A stretch of DNA of 64,000 nt from Pratylenchus scribneri (GCA_030063045.1 JAQSEB010000005.1:1749001-1813000); one strand, 5' to 3'; positions 20,716-41,002 are shown, counted from the stretch's first letter. Notes: generated by a model not told the origin, from the letters alone. Numbers and translations are program-made.

Positions 20716-22930
20716 TCACAATTTTTGTCCATCGATGTGACTTGATTCCATCTTATTCTCCTGTCCTGTCAATTGATTTGCTAATGCGGTCTCTAATTCG
20801 TGAATTCGGGTCTCCAATTTGGTGATGATATGCATTCCACCAATGGCATCAGAATCCTGTGTGGATTTATAAAAAATTAGAAAAATAAAATTACCCAAAA
20901 CTTAAGATTTGAATTTTTCGGTTCAGAATAAAAATTATGTTATTTCTCCTGACAAAAGGTATATGTTAATCCCATACTTATATCTATACTTTTCATGACT
21001 CAAACTTAGCGATAAAATTTAAAATAAAAATGGGCACAACATTTTTTTATTATTTATTTTTGGCTTTTATGCGAAAAATATTACCCAGTTCATTGAAATG
21101 AAACGAGTCAAATGATGTGTAAAATGGTCGAAAAAATTTTTTGATTTTTTTTTTTGAAATTCCAAGGCCACTTATTAGATTTTGGTAAGGACCTAAAATT
21201 ATTAATATTTTTAAAAAATACGAAAATATTTATTATTTTAAAAATTTAATTTAATTATTTGAATATTTATAAAAATAAAAAAATATATATTTGTTAAAAC
21301 ATGCCTTAAGGAGGTTTTTGAGTGCATTTATTTCGCCATCCTTAAGAGCCATTTCCAAGTCGAATTCATGCGATTTGCATTTGGCACTGGAAATTACAGA
21401 TAAAAATATAATAAAAATTCTTTGATATTTATTTTACAGTAAATCCTAGAAATTGTTTTTTACCGGAATTCCCAGGCCTCTTTATCTGAGCAATTTCGGA
21501 AATCTAGAATTTTAGACTTTGTACAGATTTTAGAATAACCGCATTCAAATCGGCATGGTCCTTTTAGTCTTAGAAATTTCAATTTCAAATCAGTCTGAAT
21601 TTGTTTTAATGAACCATTGTTTAAACCCAAACCGGTTTTAGTTTATTAAATTTTTTCCTAGGAAATTAAATTGGTTTGAAAATTAAAAATTTCATAGACT
21701 ATATCGACCATGCCGAATCGAATGAGCCTATTCTCATTCAACATTCAATGAGACACACACAAGTGGAAATGTAGCAAAATTATAAATTACACAGCTGAAA
21801 GGCCTATGGGACAATTTTTACTAAATTTTCAATTCCCATGATGGTAAGACTAGCGTTCTTCTCACCTGGTTTTTCGAGGTTTAAATACCTTAATAGGTCT
21901 TGAAATGTACTATAATAGGTATAAAAATGTATAAAAGTGGTAACCGAGCCCGAAAAAAATTTTTTAGTTGCGCAAAGGAAATACGGATTGGAACTGCTCC
22001 GGTGGGCATTTCAGAAGGGACTCCTCCGTGTGCTCCGCCTTCGCTCCTCACGGCTCACTTAGCTCGCTAGCGCTCGCTAAGCTCGCCGCCGGACCGCTCC
22101 GCGGTCCGGGTCGTCGCTACGGCTACGCCACTCCGGAGTTCCTTCTTACATTACCTCCGCAGTTCCAACACATTCCAGCGAGACTAAAATGGCCATAACT
22201 TTCTTAGTTTTGAGTTTTATACGAAACCGATGGCAGATTCGAGCTTCTCTCATCGAGACGCGTCGAGTGAGATATAATATGACCGAAAAAATTTTCAAAA
22301 AATTTTTCGACTTTGCCATAGGGGGGACCAAGCACTTTTTCGATTTTCATGAAACCGTAACTTTTTTGTAGGTGGTCAGAATAATTCGGTTACAGACTTT
22401 TTAGACTCAGCTCGTCGAGCTCTATCGAATGGTATAATATTCGACCCGATTCGACTAAAAATACGAGGTGAGAAGAACGCTAGTCTAGCCTCCATGATTG
22501 CATGCAAATTTTTTTTTAAAAATTTTGAGCATAATAAAAATTCAATAATAATTTTAAAAAAATTACTAATAAAAGTAAAAAAAATTCATTAAGAAATTTA
22601 AAAAATGCCAACCGTTCATCGGCAGCTTTCAACTGAAAATTCAATTACCAAAAAAAAATCATTTAGTCCCGAGAAATTAACCTGCTTTGCCAATTGATCC
22701 TCTTTCTTTTTCATTTGCGCCAATTCGGCCTGAATTAATTTTTAGAAAAATTTTATAAAATTTTCCATTAAATTCACCTCCAAATTTTTAATCTTTTCTG
22801 CCATTCTTTTCATGTTCAATTCATTATCCGATAAAATTTCGCAAAAATCAAATTCCTCATCATCAGCAGAATCCTCCTCTCCCTCATCAGAATCAGAAAC
22901 AATAATCCCTTCGTTGCCATTTGGATCCAT
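20716..22930 (-). CDS. Acidic coiled-coil protein, 147 residues
   Basis: Five exons join in phase: 22778-22930, 22682-22729, 22613-22632, 21305-21386 and 20716-20856. The N-terminus is acidic (SDSDEGEEDSADDEEFDF) and the rest is a long helix with heptad character: MKRMAEKIKNLE, AELAQMKKKEDQLAKQ, LKAADER, LEMALKDGEINALKNLLK, ITKLETRIHELETALANQLT. The fourth intron uses a GC donor (AAG|GCATGT), needed to keep the frame. Intron 3 holds a 640-bp MITE and a foldback. Likely a structural or adaptor coiled coil; no family recognised. Confidence 0.7.
21465..21745. repeat. Foldback repeat, GATTCGGCATAG-arm family (diverged copy)
   Basis: TGTACAGATTTTAGAATAAC and ATCGGCATGGTCC on the left, CATGCCGAATCGAATGAGCC on the right. 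Within intron 3 of the coiled-coil gene. Confidence 0.65.
21847..22486. mobile_element. MITE with TIR AGACTAGCGTTCTTCTCACC and a GC-rich core (640 bp)
   Basis: The left end AGACTAGCGTTCTTCTCACC is mirrored by GGTGAGAAGAACGCTAGTCT at the right. A TA precedes the left end; the right border is ambiguous by one base, so a TA target duplication is likely but not certain. Positions 21970-22140 are strikingly GC-rich with nested palindromes (CCGGACCGCTCCGCGGTCCG; CTCGCTAGCGCTCGCTAAGC). The plus-strand open frame there shows no domain. CATCGAGACGCGTCGAGTGA and CTCGTCGAGCTCTATCGAAT link it to the GACGC-core family. Confidence 0.8.
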
Positions 22931-23340
22931 TTTTTTTAAATTTTTGGGGAAAAATAAAAAAAAATAAAAATTCGAAATTACTAATTTTGTAATTTGCGAT
23001 TGGAAATATGCAAAAACATTTTCATAAAATTTGCAATTTTTTCCACCTCTAACAACTATAAAGGCGAAACCGGTTCAATTTATAATTTTGAAAATCTCGG
23101 CTTTTAAGAAACCTAACCTATAGATAACTAAAATTGACTATTTAGGGTCAGGTTATAAAATTTCCAATTTTTAATCGAAAATATCCACATTTTGGTAAAA
23201 AATCGTCTGGGCTAGAAATCTCCAAAATTGGGCCGGAAATCTCCAAAATTGGGCCGGAAAAGTTTGATTTTTAACGGGAAATGTCCGGAGCGGAAATGTC
23301 TGGGCCGTAAATGTCGAGGCGCAAAATTTATATATCTTAT

Positions 23341-30932
<7,592 letters not shown>

Positions 30933-31365
30933 GTTAAGAATTCGAGATGGGAATATAAATTATTGTTACGAAAAATTGTCTTGTTTCTAAAATATAATTC
31001 ACAATTTAATTCATCGCGTCTTATTCTTATCTATTTACATATTTGACTCGCAATTTGCAAAGAATGAAAGGAAATGGTCAAATGGGATATGGGACAAAAT
31101 TGGAGTGATAATGATAATGAAAAAGGAAAGGATCATATTCGTATACGAAAAATAGAAAAGGTGCTAAATTTTTGGAGGAGGCATTTTGGGGCCTCGGATA
31201 TAAAAAATTTAAATTATATAAATTTTTATTTTTAGTCAGAAAAAATAGAATGAATATTTCGCTAATTTATTCCTTGATTGGCATATTTACCTATAGGGCA
31301 ATAATCAAAATATATTTAAATATGGCGAATTTATCCATTGGTGGCATATTTGCCTATATCAATAA

Positions 31366-31830
31366 TTAAAAATATATTTGAATATTTTCCCTTATTTTCC
31401 TATTTTTTTTTGATAGGAAATATATGGATTTTTGGATAAATGTTAATAATGGTTCGCTGGACAGTGCGCATTTGGGGTCTCCTCTGTGCTGTCCTTTCTG
31501 CTGGTGCAGTGGGACTCTGACTGTGAGATGAGAGAAAATGTCCTTTCTGCTGATGCTCTGACTGTTGTGAGATGAGAATGAGAGTGGCAATTTGAATGAA
31601 ACGCACAAATGGCGAGCAAACAACCAAATGTAGGTACTATATCTACCGGGCATATATTTGGGCTGGATGACCTCTAGCATTATTGACCATAGATGCGACC
31701 GAAGACGAAGACCATCGATGACTCCACCACAATTTTGAGGAAGGCCATTAGGCAAATATATTATAGTATAGTGTAAGCTAGAGACTTTTACGTTTCTCCG
31801 ATCTTCATTCACTACACTTTTCTCAACCAT
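31366..31830 (-). other. Unresolved open region, less AT-rich than its surroundings
   Basis: A 154-codon minus frame starting MVEKSVVNEDRRN, plus a second frame (SPFVRFIQIATLILISQQSE). Base composition is more gene-like than the flanks, and the 31500-31575 part contains a duplicated TGTCCTTTCTGCTG. No domain recognised and no splice chain; could be an exon, a lost gene or chance. Confidence 0.2.
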
Positions 31831-31849
31831 TTTTTGGAAAAATTTGTAA

Positions 31850-33830
31850 ATTAATTTTAAATTGGATAAAATTCCTAAAATATTCCGGAAATTTAAAAAT
31901 TTATTTTAATTTTTTTGTTTTTTTAGCCTTTTGTATCATGCATGGTCCCTCTTTTAATTTGGATTTTATTTAATTTTTGATCGTTTTATGTAGAATTAAA
32001 AAATAAAAATTTTATGAGTTTAAAAGTTTTTTATCAAAATTTTTATTATTTTAATTAAATTAACCTTAAATTTAATAAAATATCCGTAAAATTTGCCATT
32101 CGTCCTTTTTTATTTCGATTTTAATTTATTTTTGACGATTATATTATAATCGTCAAAAATAAATTAAAATTATATGAAAAATTTAAAAAGAAAAGATATT
32201 TTATTAGTTCAAAATTCTTTAGGATGAAATTTTTAATTAAATATAAATTGAATAAATATTCCAAAATTATTCTGAAATTTAAAATTTTTATTTTATTTTT
32301 TTAACTTTTTTTTTTATCATTTCGAATTCCGGCTAAAACTATTACTTTGGATTTTATTTCATTTTTGATGATTATATGAAGAATTAAAATAAAAAATATA
32401 TTATGAGTTCAACATTTTTGTCAGAAAGTTTTTATCATTTATTTAAATTATTTATCAATAAAATATCAAAAATTATGTCGGCTGACTCCAAAAAAATTTT
32501 TTTGTTGATTTTTAACATTTAATAGTGTCGGCTTTTGCTTTTTTAATCGATTTTATTTCATTTATTTAAAAAGAAAATATTTTCAAACATTTTTGTGTTA
32601 GAGAAATTTATAAATTAATTTTAAATTCATTTAAAAACAAAAATAATTTGAAATTTTTACATTTTTTTATCGTGACCGAAGACCGATGTTCATTCAAAGA
32701 TTGTTTGATGATTGATATTTACATTTTTGGATTTTTACATTTAATTCACATTTATTAATTTTGTCCTTTCCAATTACATTTGATTTCCATCCCAATTCCC
32801 CAATTTTGCTTTGTCATTGGCCTACACCAACGTCTTTTGTGCTCGTTTTTGGCCCCCAAAAGCTTTGCCATTGTAGTTTTATTTAATGTTTGGCTTGTTC
32901 CCCCATTTTTACCATTCCCACTGATCATTCACAAATGAAAAGAATTCATTCACAAATAAATTGCTTGGATAAAAATATAATTTTATTGGACTCAGTAAAA
33001 AGAGTAATTTTGGTAATTGTTGGATCAATTGGGATTCAACAATTTTTTTTAGCATTTTGATTGATTCTTTCGTTGGGTTTATCAATTTATTTCAATTATG
33101 ACAGTATGAAAATTTTAAAAAGGAAATATATTATGAGTTTCTTTCTCAGTGAATATTTTAAAATTTAATTAAATAAAACTAAAATCGGAATTATCACTAC
33201 TGAATTTACGGTAAAAGGCATATAGATTTAAGATTGAACCAACTTTTTTTTTAGGATAAATCAATATAATTCCAAAAACGTTTTATTTCATTTTTGATTC
33301 ATATTACATGAAAATTAAAAAGAAAAATGTTATGACTTCTACATTTTTGCCAAAGAATTTCAAATATATAAAAAATAAGCTTAAATTAATAAAATATTTC
33401 TTAAATAAAATATCAAAAAATGCCCCCTCCCTACTAATACAATTTTTTTTATTTTTATCATTTTGGAGATGCAGCTTGTGTTTTTTAATGTGATTTTATT
33501 TAATTTTTGATCCATGTTATATGAAAATTAAATAGGAAAATATTATGAGTTCAACATTTTTTGTTAAAAAATATTAAATTATACCTAATAAATTATAAAC
33601 TTAATTTTTAAATAAAATTCAAAAATTTCCAGCAGAAATTTAAAATTTTTGTTTTATTTTTTGTTTATTTTTTAGCATTTTGAATACCACGTAATCATCT
33701 TTTAAACTGGATTTATTACATTTTTGACCGATTATTTAAAGAATTTCTAAGAAAAATTTTATGAGTTCAATATTTATTTGTCCGAAATTTTTAATTTATT
33801 AAATTAACCATAAATTAAAAAAATATCAAA
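31850..33830. repeat. Diverged ~200-bp tandem satellite, family A (block 1)
   Basis: Recurring order of words: TTTTAGCATTTTG, then TTTTAATCTGATTTTATTTC, ATTTTTGATC, TATATGAAGAATTTAAAAGG, ATTTTATGAGTTCAACATTT, then TTTAATAAAATTC and AAATTTAAAATTTTTATTTT, at a period near 200 bp. Copies are 60-80% alike by eye. The piece 32690-33010 is unrelated, GC-richer and unassigned. Confidence 0.75.
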
Positions 33831-33839
33831 AATATCTTC

Positions 33840-34030
33840 GTAAATTTACTCTAAAAATGCGATGGACATTTGTAGGGGATTATTTATGTCCACTCCATCC
33901 AAATACATTTGTTCACATTGTTTTCTCTTCTCCTCCGCCATTGTCGTCCCATTAGGCCCATCGGCAATGTAAATTCGTAAATATTTTCGCAATGACATTA
34001 AATCCGATTGATTTCGACCAAGGGCAACTT
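33840..34030 (-). pseudogene. Carboxylesterase exon remnant (PDGPNG module, copy F)
   Basis: Minus strand encodes DGPNGTTMAEEKRKQCEQMY followed by LDGVDINNPLQMSIAFL, a mid-protein segment of nematode carboxylesterases (helical region after the catalytic Glu area, placed by memory). The upstream half is in another frame (INRI stop), as in the copies at 39.8, 52.0 and 57.9 kb, so it is probably decayed. Confidence 0.65.
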
Positions 34031-34287
34031 TTTGAAAAATTATTTAAAATTATTTTTATTTTTTATTTTTTTAAAAGATTTAATTATTATTTCTATGATA
34101 AATTTAAAAAGGAAGGACATTAAGAGAAAATTTTTAAATTATCTAAACTACAAATTTATAAAATTTCCAAAAATTTTAAATTTTTATTTTTTTTTGATTT
34201 TTTTTCCTTTTTGCACACAGCTTTGGCTTTTCTTTCTGATTTTATTAAATTTTGACCTTTTTATGAAGAATTTAAAAAGGAAAAATA

Positions 34288-35554
34288 CAGGGTGGCCCAA
34301 AAGTTTGGAAACTCTTTTATTTTTATTATATCTTTTTTTGTAGTTGATCATATTTTATGTTCTTATACTCATTTTATAGCCCAAACAATTTCCTAAAATG
34401 AATGACAAAAGAATTTCCGCTATCGCATTATTTAATTCAGGAATGGCGCCTTCGAAAATTGCAACTCAAGTTGGCCTCTCCAAAGGTGGAGTGAGCAAAA
34501 TAATCAAAAATTCCGGTAAAAAATTTTGAGAGAAAAATTGCAAATAAATTGCATAGGGAGTTTGGCACATGTGAGGATCTCAAAAGAAGCGAGAGACCAA
34601 AGTCAGCGAACACACCCAGAAACTGGAAAATCATCAAAATGCGAGTCAAGCGTAATCCAAGGATCTCCATGGAAAAAGTGGCCAGAGAGACCAGAATCAG
34701 CGCAACTTCAATTCATCGAATGGCCAATTGTGAACTTGGGATCAAGACTTAAAAGCTGCAAAAAGTGCAATTTCTGAATGTAGAAAACAAAAAAGTTAGA
34801 GTACAAAGATATCGACTGCTCCTTCAGCGGCCCGCAGGTCCAGCGACTCTTTCTTTCGATGAAAATATTTCCACAATAAAATTTCGCGCAACCACCAATT
34901 TCATATATTATTAATAGCTGAATCTCCTTTATCAAATTGTATTATTGGCGATTCCCAATATCTCCAATTAGACGGATATGGGGATGGGATTACTTCGAAG
35001 TGGCAAAAATCATGTTTTGGCGAATCTCGGAGGCAAAATCAATAAAAATGATAATAATAAAAGAATTCATTTAGCCATTCTTATAGCTAAGATTCATATT
35101 TATTTCATTGATAGAAAAAAATTTTCCAATCAACACCTATCGCGGAAAAAAACGTAAAGAGTATCAGTAGTGATCACAGGCCAATTCTTTTGAATTCTCC
35201 ACATACTATTAATGTATCCCTCGCAGCCCCAATTCGAACCCATGATTTATTCCGTCTGTGCTATTTTAAAGACCAGGGTCTATGCTAAACCCCACAAAAG
35301 TTTGGAGTCATTAAGACAGTTCCTTCAGAGAGAATGGGCAAAAATTCTGGTCCAAGAGCTGCGGGCCATCGCTGATAATTTCCCCAAACGTTTACGACTC
35401 TGTATCCAAGCCAAAGGTGGCCACTTTGAATCAAGCTAATTATTTTTATACCCCATTCTTTTGCCCATCATTTGATTGTATTTTAATTCATTTTTCTCTA
35501 TTTGTAATAAAGTTATGATAAAAATACGAGTTTCCAAACTTTTGGGCCACCCTG
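34288..35554 (+). mobile_element. Tc1/mariner-family element, inactive (1,267 bp)
   Basis: Perfect 27-bp inverted repeats (34288-34314 and 35528-35554) starting CAGGGTGGCCCAAAAGTTTG, flanked by TA at 34286-34287 and 35555-35556. The interior has a broken transposase. It is inserted inside a satellite A unit between GGAAAAATA and CTATGAGTTT. Confidence 0.95.
34398..35439 (+). pseudogene. Tc1/mariner transposase pseudogene
   Basis: The N-terminal helix-turn-helix (IALFNSGMAPSKIATQVGLS) is intact to a TGA at 34527. The second DNA-binding helix region continues in another frame (KRNPRISMEKVARETRISAT). The catalytic core is fragmented, with the region of the first Asp visible near 34856 and a C-terminal block MIYSVCAILKTRVYAKPHKS ending at 35439. 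In the C-terminal block the SPDLNP motif of the family reads QPQFEP, so the third catalytic acid is lost. Several frameshifts; cannot encode an active enzyme. Confidence 0.88.
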
Positions 35555-35559
35555 TACTA

Positions 35560-37105
35560 TGAGTTTAACTTTTTTAAGAGAGAAATTTTTATAAATTTTT
35601 AAATTAATTAATTTAAAATCCAAAAATGACTAACAGAGAAATTTAAAATGTTTAGTTTATTTTTTGTTTATTTTAAGCATTTTGAATGGCATGCAATCCC
35701 TCTTTAATCTGGATTTTTTTATTTATGATCGGTTATTTAATAGAATTTAAAAGAAAAATATTATGAGTTCAAAATTTTTGGAAGGAGGAATTTTTAAATT
35801 AATAATAAATAAAATTTTTATTATTTAATAAAGTATTTATAAATCAATAAAATATCAAAAACGTATAAATTTAAATCACAAATGTTAGGAACCTAAAATT
35901 TTTATTTTATTTTTGATTTTTAGTATTTTGTATGTTGATTCTCGAATATTAAATTTGATTTTATTTCAATTTTGATCCATTTTATATAAAAATTTAAAAG
36001 AAAAAATATTATGATTTTTAAATTTTTTGTCAAAGAATTTTTAGTATTTAATTAAATTAATCATAAATTAATAAAATTCAAAAAAAAATTTCGTAAATTT
36101 ACCGTAAAAATGTGATGGACATTTATAATTAAATCAATTTTATTACAATATTTATTAAAAAATAAAATAATATCAAAAAGGCAAAAGGCTGGATAATATC
36201 AATGAACAACAAAAATCATTTATAGAATCCGAAGTGTAAAAACAAAAAATAATAAAATTAATAATTAAATATTAAAAAAAAATCATTCATTGCAATCAAA
36301 TTGAAAAAGAAGTTAAAAAAAATTTAATTAATAGGAAAATGCAGCTCATAAAATTTTGTGTTTAGAAATGTCATAAAGCAGAATAATTAATGTTAAAAGC
36401 ATTTAAAAGGAATGTGTGAGCGAGCAAAAAAATTCTAAAATAAATAATTAAAATAAAATAATGCATTGAATAATAATGAAAAAATTTCTAAATTTTTAAA
36501 AATACATCACTCATTCAAATAGGAAAAAAATGAAAATTCCAGCTTAATTTCTAATTTTTTAAATAAATTTTCTCGTATTTTTTTCAAATAAAATATATTT
36601 TAAATTATAGTAGAAATTAGTCAAATCATCTATGGTCAAAAAAATTTTAATTTTGAAAATTTTTTAATAAATTATATATCATTCAAAAGCCAATACTTAA
36701 TTCTTCAAAAATATATAAAATTTTTCAAAAAATTTTAAATGGTTTAAAACTTGCCCCAATTTCATCTATCCAATTGTTGAGCGCTCAGAAATTTTTTAGG
36801 GGGCTAGGAAAGTTTTTCAAAAAAATTATAAATATTCTAATATAGTGCAAAAAAACTTATCAACAGTTTAATATTAAAAAGAATAAGACCTTATGAAGGC
36901 ATTTTTGCTCATTCTGGGGAATTGGCAATATTCAAATTAATCAATTTTATTACAATATTTATTTAAAAAATAAAATAATATCAAAAAGGCAAAAGGCTGG
37001 TAATATCAAGAATAAAATGATTAATATTAATATGAGGGTATTGAAAGAATAAAATGGGTAAATTTTGGCTTAAGAAATGCTTATGTACAAATTTTATTTG
37101 AGCAA
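35560..37105. repeat. Satellite families A and B (block 2)
   Basis: Family A words (GAGTTCAAAATTTTT, AGCATTTTG) to about 36110. Then family B: AAAATGCAGCTCATAAAATT, AATTGAAAAAGAAG and AATAATGCATTGAATAAT, 36220-36560. Also an esterase-intron block AATCAATTTTATTACAATAT that recurs before the C-terminal esterase exons at 44.4 and 61.5 kb. Confidence 0.7.
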
Positions 37106-37110
37106 TTAAT

Positions 37111-37277
37111 TCAATTGTCTTTTTCACTTTTTTCCTCTTCCATTTTCTTCCAAAATTCAAATCTTCTTCCTTGATAATCGGAACGCATTTTTGGCTCAAG
37201 GCAAAGTTCCAAATGACGGTAAGTATCCTGAGGGTCGATTGGAAGCCATTCAACAGCAATTTTGTCCGAGGGCAAAG
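37111..37277 (-). CDS. Carboxylesterase C-terminal exon (copy E), open
   Basis: From acceptor TTTAG at 37278 it reads LPSDKIAVEWLPIDPQDTYR, HLELCLEPKMRSDYQGRRFE and FWKKMEEEKSEKDN, then TGA at 37111. The RHLEL..EPKM...FW pattern is the carboxylesterase C-terminus of nematodes by recollection. No damage. It would be the last exon after 40678-40867 and 41003-41215. Confidence 0.7.
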
Positions 37278-37289
37278 CTAAAAATTTAG

Positions 37290-39735
37290 GGAATTTATGA
37301 TATTTAAAAAATGGAATTATTTAATTAGAATTAATTATAAATCGAAAAAAAAAATTTCAAAAATGGAAATTTAAAATTTTTATTTTATTTTTTGATTTTT
37401 TTTAGCATTTTGGCCTCCCTCCCACACTTCTCTTAAATTAAATTTTAATTCATTTTTGATCGTTTTATAAAAAATTTAAAAGAAAAAAATTTATGAATTC
37501 AAAATTTTTTGTCAAAAAATTTTAAATTTTTCAAAAATTGTCCCCTACTAATACAAATTCTGTTTAGAGATAATAGTTTTTAGATAATTTTTTTTAATAA
37601 TTTAAAGATAATTTAATTAAATAATTAAAATTACTCTGACAAAAAGTTGAACTCATAAAATTTTATTTTATAATCCCTCCATATATAGATTAAAAATGTA
37701 AAAAAATCACAAAAAAAACAACCAAAGCTTGCAACGAAAATGATAAAAAATTCGAAAAAAGTATTTTTATTTTTTCTGACATTTTTTTTTATATTAAGCC
37801 ATAATTTTTTCCTTTTTAAATATTTAAAAAGAAAAAATTATGAGTTCAATTTTTTGTGAAAGAATTTTTAAATTAATTATAAATTGAATAAAATTTTAAA
37901 AATATCCTTTAAAATTTTTATTTTTCAAAATTTTTTAGCATTTTGATGATCCCATTCGTAATTATTAAATCTGATTTTATTTCATTTTTGATCCATGTAG
38001 AATTAAGAATTAAAAATTTATGCGTTCAACATTTTTAACGGAGAAATTTTTAAATGTGAATAATACCAAAAATGTTCAAAAATTTAAAATTTTTATTTAA
38101 TTTTTTGTTATTAAATATTTGGGATTCCGCAGCTACATTTAATTTGGGTTTAATTTCTTTTTGATCTATTATATGAAAAATTAAGAAATAAATATTTTAT
38201 GAATTTAAAAAAAAGGCCAGCAGAAATTTAAAATTTTTATTTTGTTTATTTTAAACATTATGATTGAATAATTCGATAGTCTTTTAATCTAGATTTTATT
38301 TCATTTTTGATCGGTTATTTAAAGAATTTAAAGGAAAAATTTTATGAGTTCAACATTTTTATCCGAAATTTTTAATTAACCATAAATTTAATAAAATTGA
38401 AAAAATACCCATAAATTAAATGATTGCCAATCATCCTTTTTTATTCTGATTTTAATTTATTTTGTTGACTACAAAATTTATTTTATTATTTTTTTTTTGT
38501 ATTTTAGCATTTTGAATTAATTTAAAGGGGAGAGAGCTTAAGGAAAATTCGGCTAGAATACAAGAAACAATGAACTCAAAAAAAGCGCAAATTATCAGTT
38601 TCAGCCTACGAACTACGATAACTAAATTTTCCCTTTATGTATTTTATGTTGAATACAAATTAATTTTTTTATTTTTAATTATTTAGCATTTTGATTGCGG
38701 CTATTGGCAATTTTAAATCTGATTTTATTTCATTTATTAACGGCAAATACAAATAATTCAGGAAAAATTTTATGAGTTTTTTAAAAATTTTTGTTGTTTT
38801 GCTTATCTTTTTTTGAAACTATTTCATTTTTGATCGATAATATGAAGAAGAAAAAAAGAAAAATTTTATGAGTTCAAAATTTTTTCATATAAAATTTTTA
38901 ATATTTAATTAAATTATTCATTTTTTATTTTTTTTTTTTAAATTTATTAAATATATTTGATTGCCATGCCATTAGTCTTTTTTATTTCATTTTAATCTGG
39001 TTTAAGAAGTATTTAAAAATAAAAATTTTATGAGTTAATTTATTTTCTAGAGAAATTGTTAAATTAAATATAATAATAAAATTTTAAAAATGCCTGCAAA
39101 TATAAAATATTATTTTATTTTATGATTTAAAGTGTTTTTTTTTTTGAATAAGGATTGATAGTCTAAATTTTGGTTTTTTTATTTTTGATTCTTATATGAA
39201 AATTAAAAAGGAAAAATTTTATGAGTTCAACATTTCATGGCGGAGAAATTTTTAAATTTATTAAAATTGAATAAAGTTCCAAAGATATCTGGATTCCGGA
39301 AATTTAAATTTTTTATTATTTAATCTTTTTTTTTTTGCATTTTGGAATTTCTATGTTAATTTTTTTAATTTGAATTTTATTTATTTTTTGATCATTTTAT
39401 GAGGAATTTTTTATCGGTTCTAAATTTTTATCAAAGAATTTTTAATATTTTATTAAATAAACCAAAAATTTAATAAAATTAAAAATTATCTCTGCAGAAA
39501 TTTACGGTAAAATATATGGACTTTGGGATAACCACAACTTTTCTTTTTATTTATTTTTAGTTTTTTAGCATTTTATTTGAACAAAATCTGCCTCTTTTTA
39601 ATTTAGTTTTATTTCATTTTGACGATTATATGAAGAATTTAAAAGAAAAAAAATTTATGAGTTCAACATTTTTTAACTCAAAATTTAAAGAAATTATTAT
39701 ATTTTTATTAAATTGATCATAAATTTAATAAAATA
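37290..39735. repeat. Satellite family A (block 3)
   Basis: About a dozen diverged family A units in head-to-tail order, with one inverted stretch (GAACTCATAAAATTTTATTT) near 37640. GC-poor, no coding potential. Confidence 0.7.
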
Positions 39736-39739
39736 TCAA

Positions 39740-39925
39740 AAATATTTCGTAAATTTACCGTAAAAATGCAATGGACATTTGTAAGGGATTGTTTATGTCC
39801 ACTCCGTCCAAATACATTTGTTCACATTGTTTTCTCTTCTCCTCCGCCATTGTCGTCCCATTAGGCCCATCGGCAATGTAAATTCGTAAATATTTTTGCA
39901 ATGACATTAAATCCGATAATTAAAA
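39740..39925 (-). pseudogene. Carboxylesterase exon remnant (PDGPNG module, extra copy)
   Basis: Nearly identical to 33840-34030, but lies between the penultimate and last exons of copy E, so it is out of order and cannot be part of that gene's normal transcript. Upstream frame broken as in the other copies. Confidence 0.65.
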
Positions 39926-40677
39926 ATTAAAAAAAATAAAAATACATTAATAAAATGCACAAAAATTCTCTCAATGGAATAGAAAAATTATTTTAAAAAT
40001 TTAATGGAATAATTGAAATCATAAAATTTTCAGTTTGGAATTTTCATAAATCAGAAAATTATAAAATTATTTATAATCTTTAATCAATTTCAAATAAAAA
40101 ATTATAGAAATTTAAATTAAAAATACATAAGAAAATCTCTCATTTAAATAGAAAAAAATAAATTATTGAAAAACTCATAGAATTTTTATTTTATAAATTT
40201 CTTTTTTAGCATTTTGTTTTTGCCTAAGCATCTTTTAAATTAAATTTTAATTCATTTTTGATCGTTTTATGAAAAATTTAAAAAGAAAAAAATTTATGAT
40301 TCAAAATTTTTTTTGTCAAAAATTTTTAAATTTATCAAAAAATTGTCCACTACTAATACAAAAATTTTTTATTTAGAGATAATTGTTTTTTTTTGATTTA
40401 AGGATAATTTAATTAAATAATTGAAATTACACTTAAAAAAAATTGAACTCATAAAATTTTATTTTATAATCCTCCATATATAGCTCAATCAAAAATGAAA
40501 AAAATCACAATAAAAACAAGAAAAAATTGAACCAAAATGATAAAAAATTAAATTCGAAAAAATGTTTTTTATTTTTTTCTGACATTTTTTTTAAAAATTA
40601 AGCAATAATCTTTTTCCTTTGGAAAATATTTCAAAATTTTAATTTAATGAAAAATTCCACTAAAAAATTTCACTCAC

Positions 40678-40867
40678 ATTCAGCAATTTTTGTTCCATTT
40701 GCTAATAATGTTTGATTCCCATTGCCAATTTGACCATTGCTTTTTTCCGTTCGATTCGTGGAAGAAATATTTGGGTCACCGAATTTGGCAAAATTTGTAA
40801 ATAATGTGCCAAAAATTCGCATCATATGTTTGTCATCCCAATCGGGTCGAAATTTAGAGTAGAGTCC
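40678..40867 (-). CDS. Carboxylesterase penultimate exon (copy E), open
   Basis: 190 bp: LYSKFRPDWDDKHMMRIFGT then LFTNFAKFGDPNISSTNRTE and a Gly/Asn-rich end, donor GTGAGTG. The FTNFAKFGDPN block is typical of type-B carboxylesterases after the catalytic His. Same length and borders as 45221-45410. Confidence 0.72.
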
Positions 40868-41002
40868 CTAAAATTTTATAAAAAAAAATAAAAAATTTTT
40901 TTGAAATTTGATTTAAAATCAATTAAAAATTCCAATCAATTAATTATTTTTTTTTAAATAAAATTTCATCAAAAATTCAATTAAAAAAATATTAATTACA
41001 CC

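Noticed and set aside
21968..22198. Plus-strand 76-codon frame in the GC-rich island
   Set aside because: Lies inside a MITE, is Ala/Leu/Arg-rich because of GC palindromes, and shows no domain.
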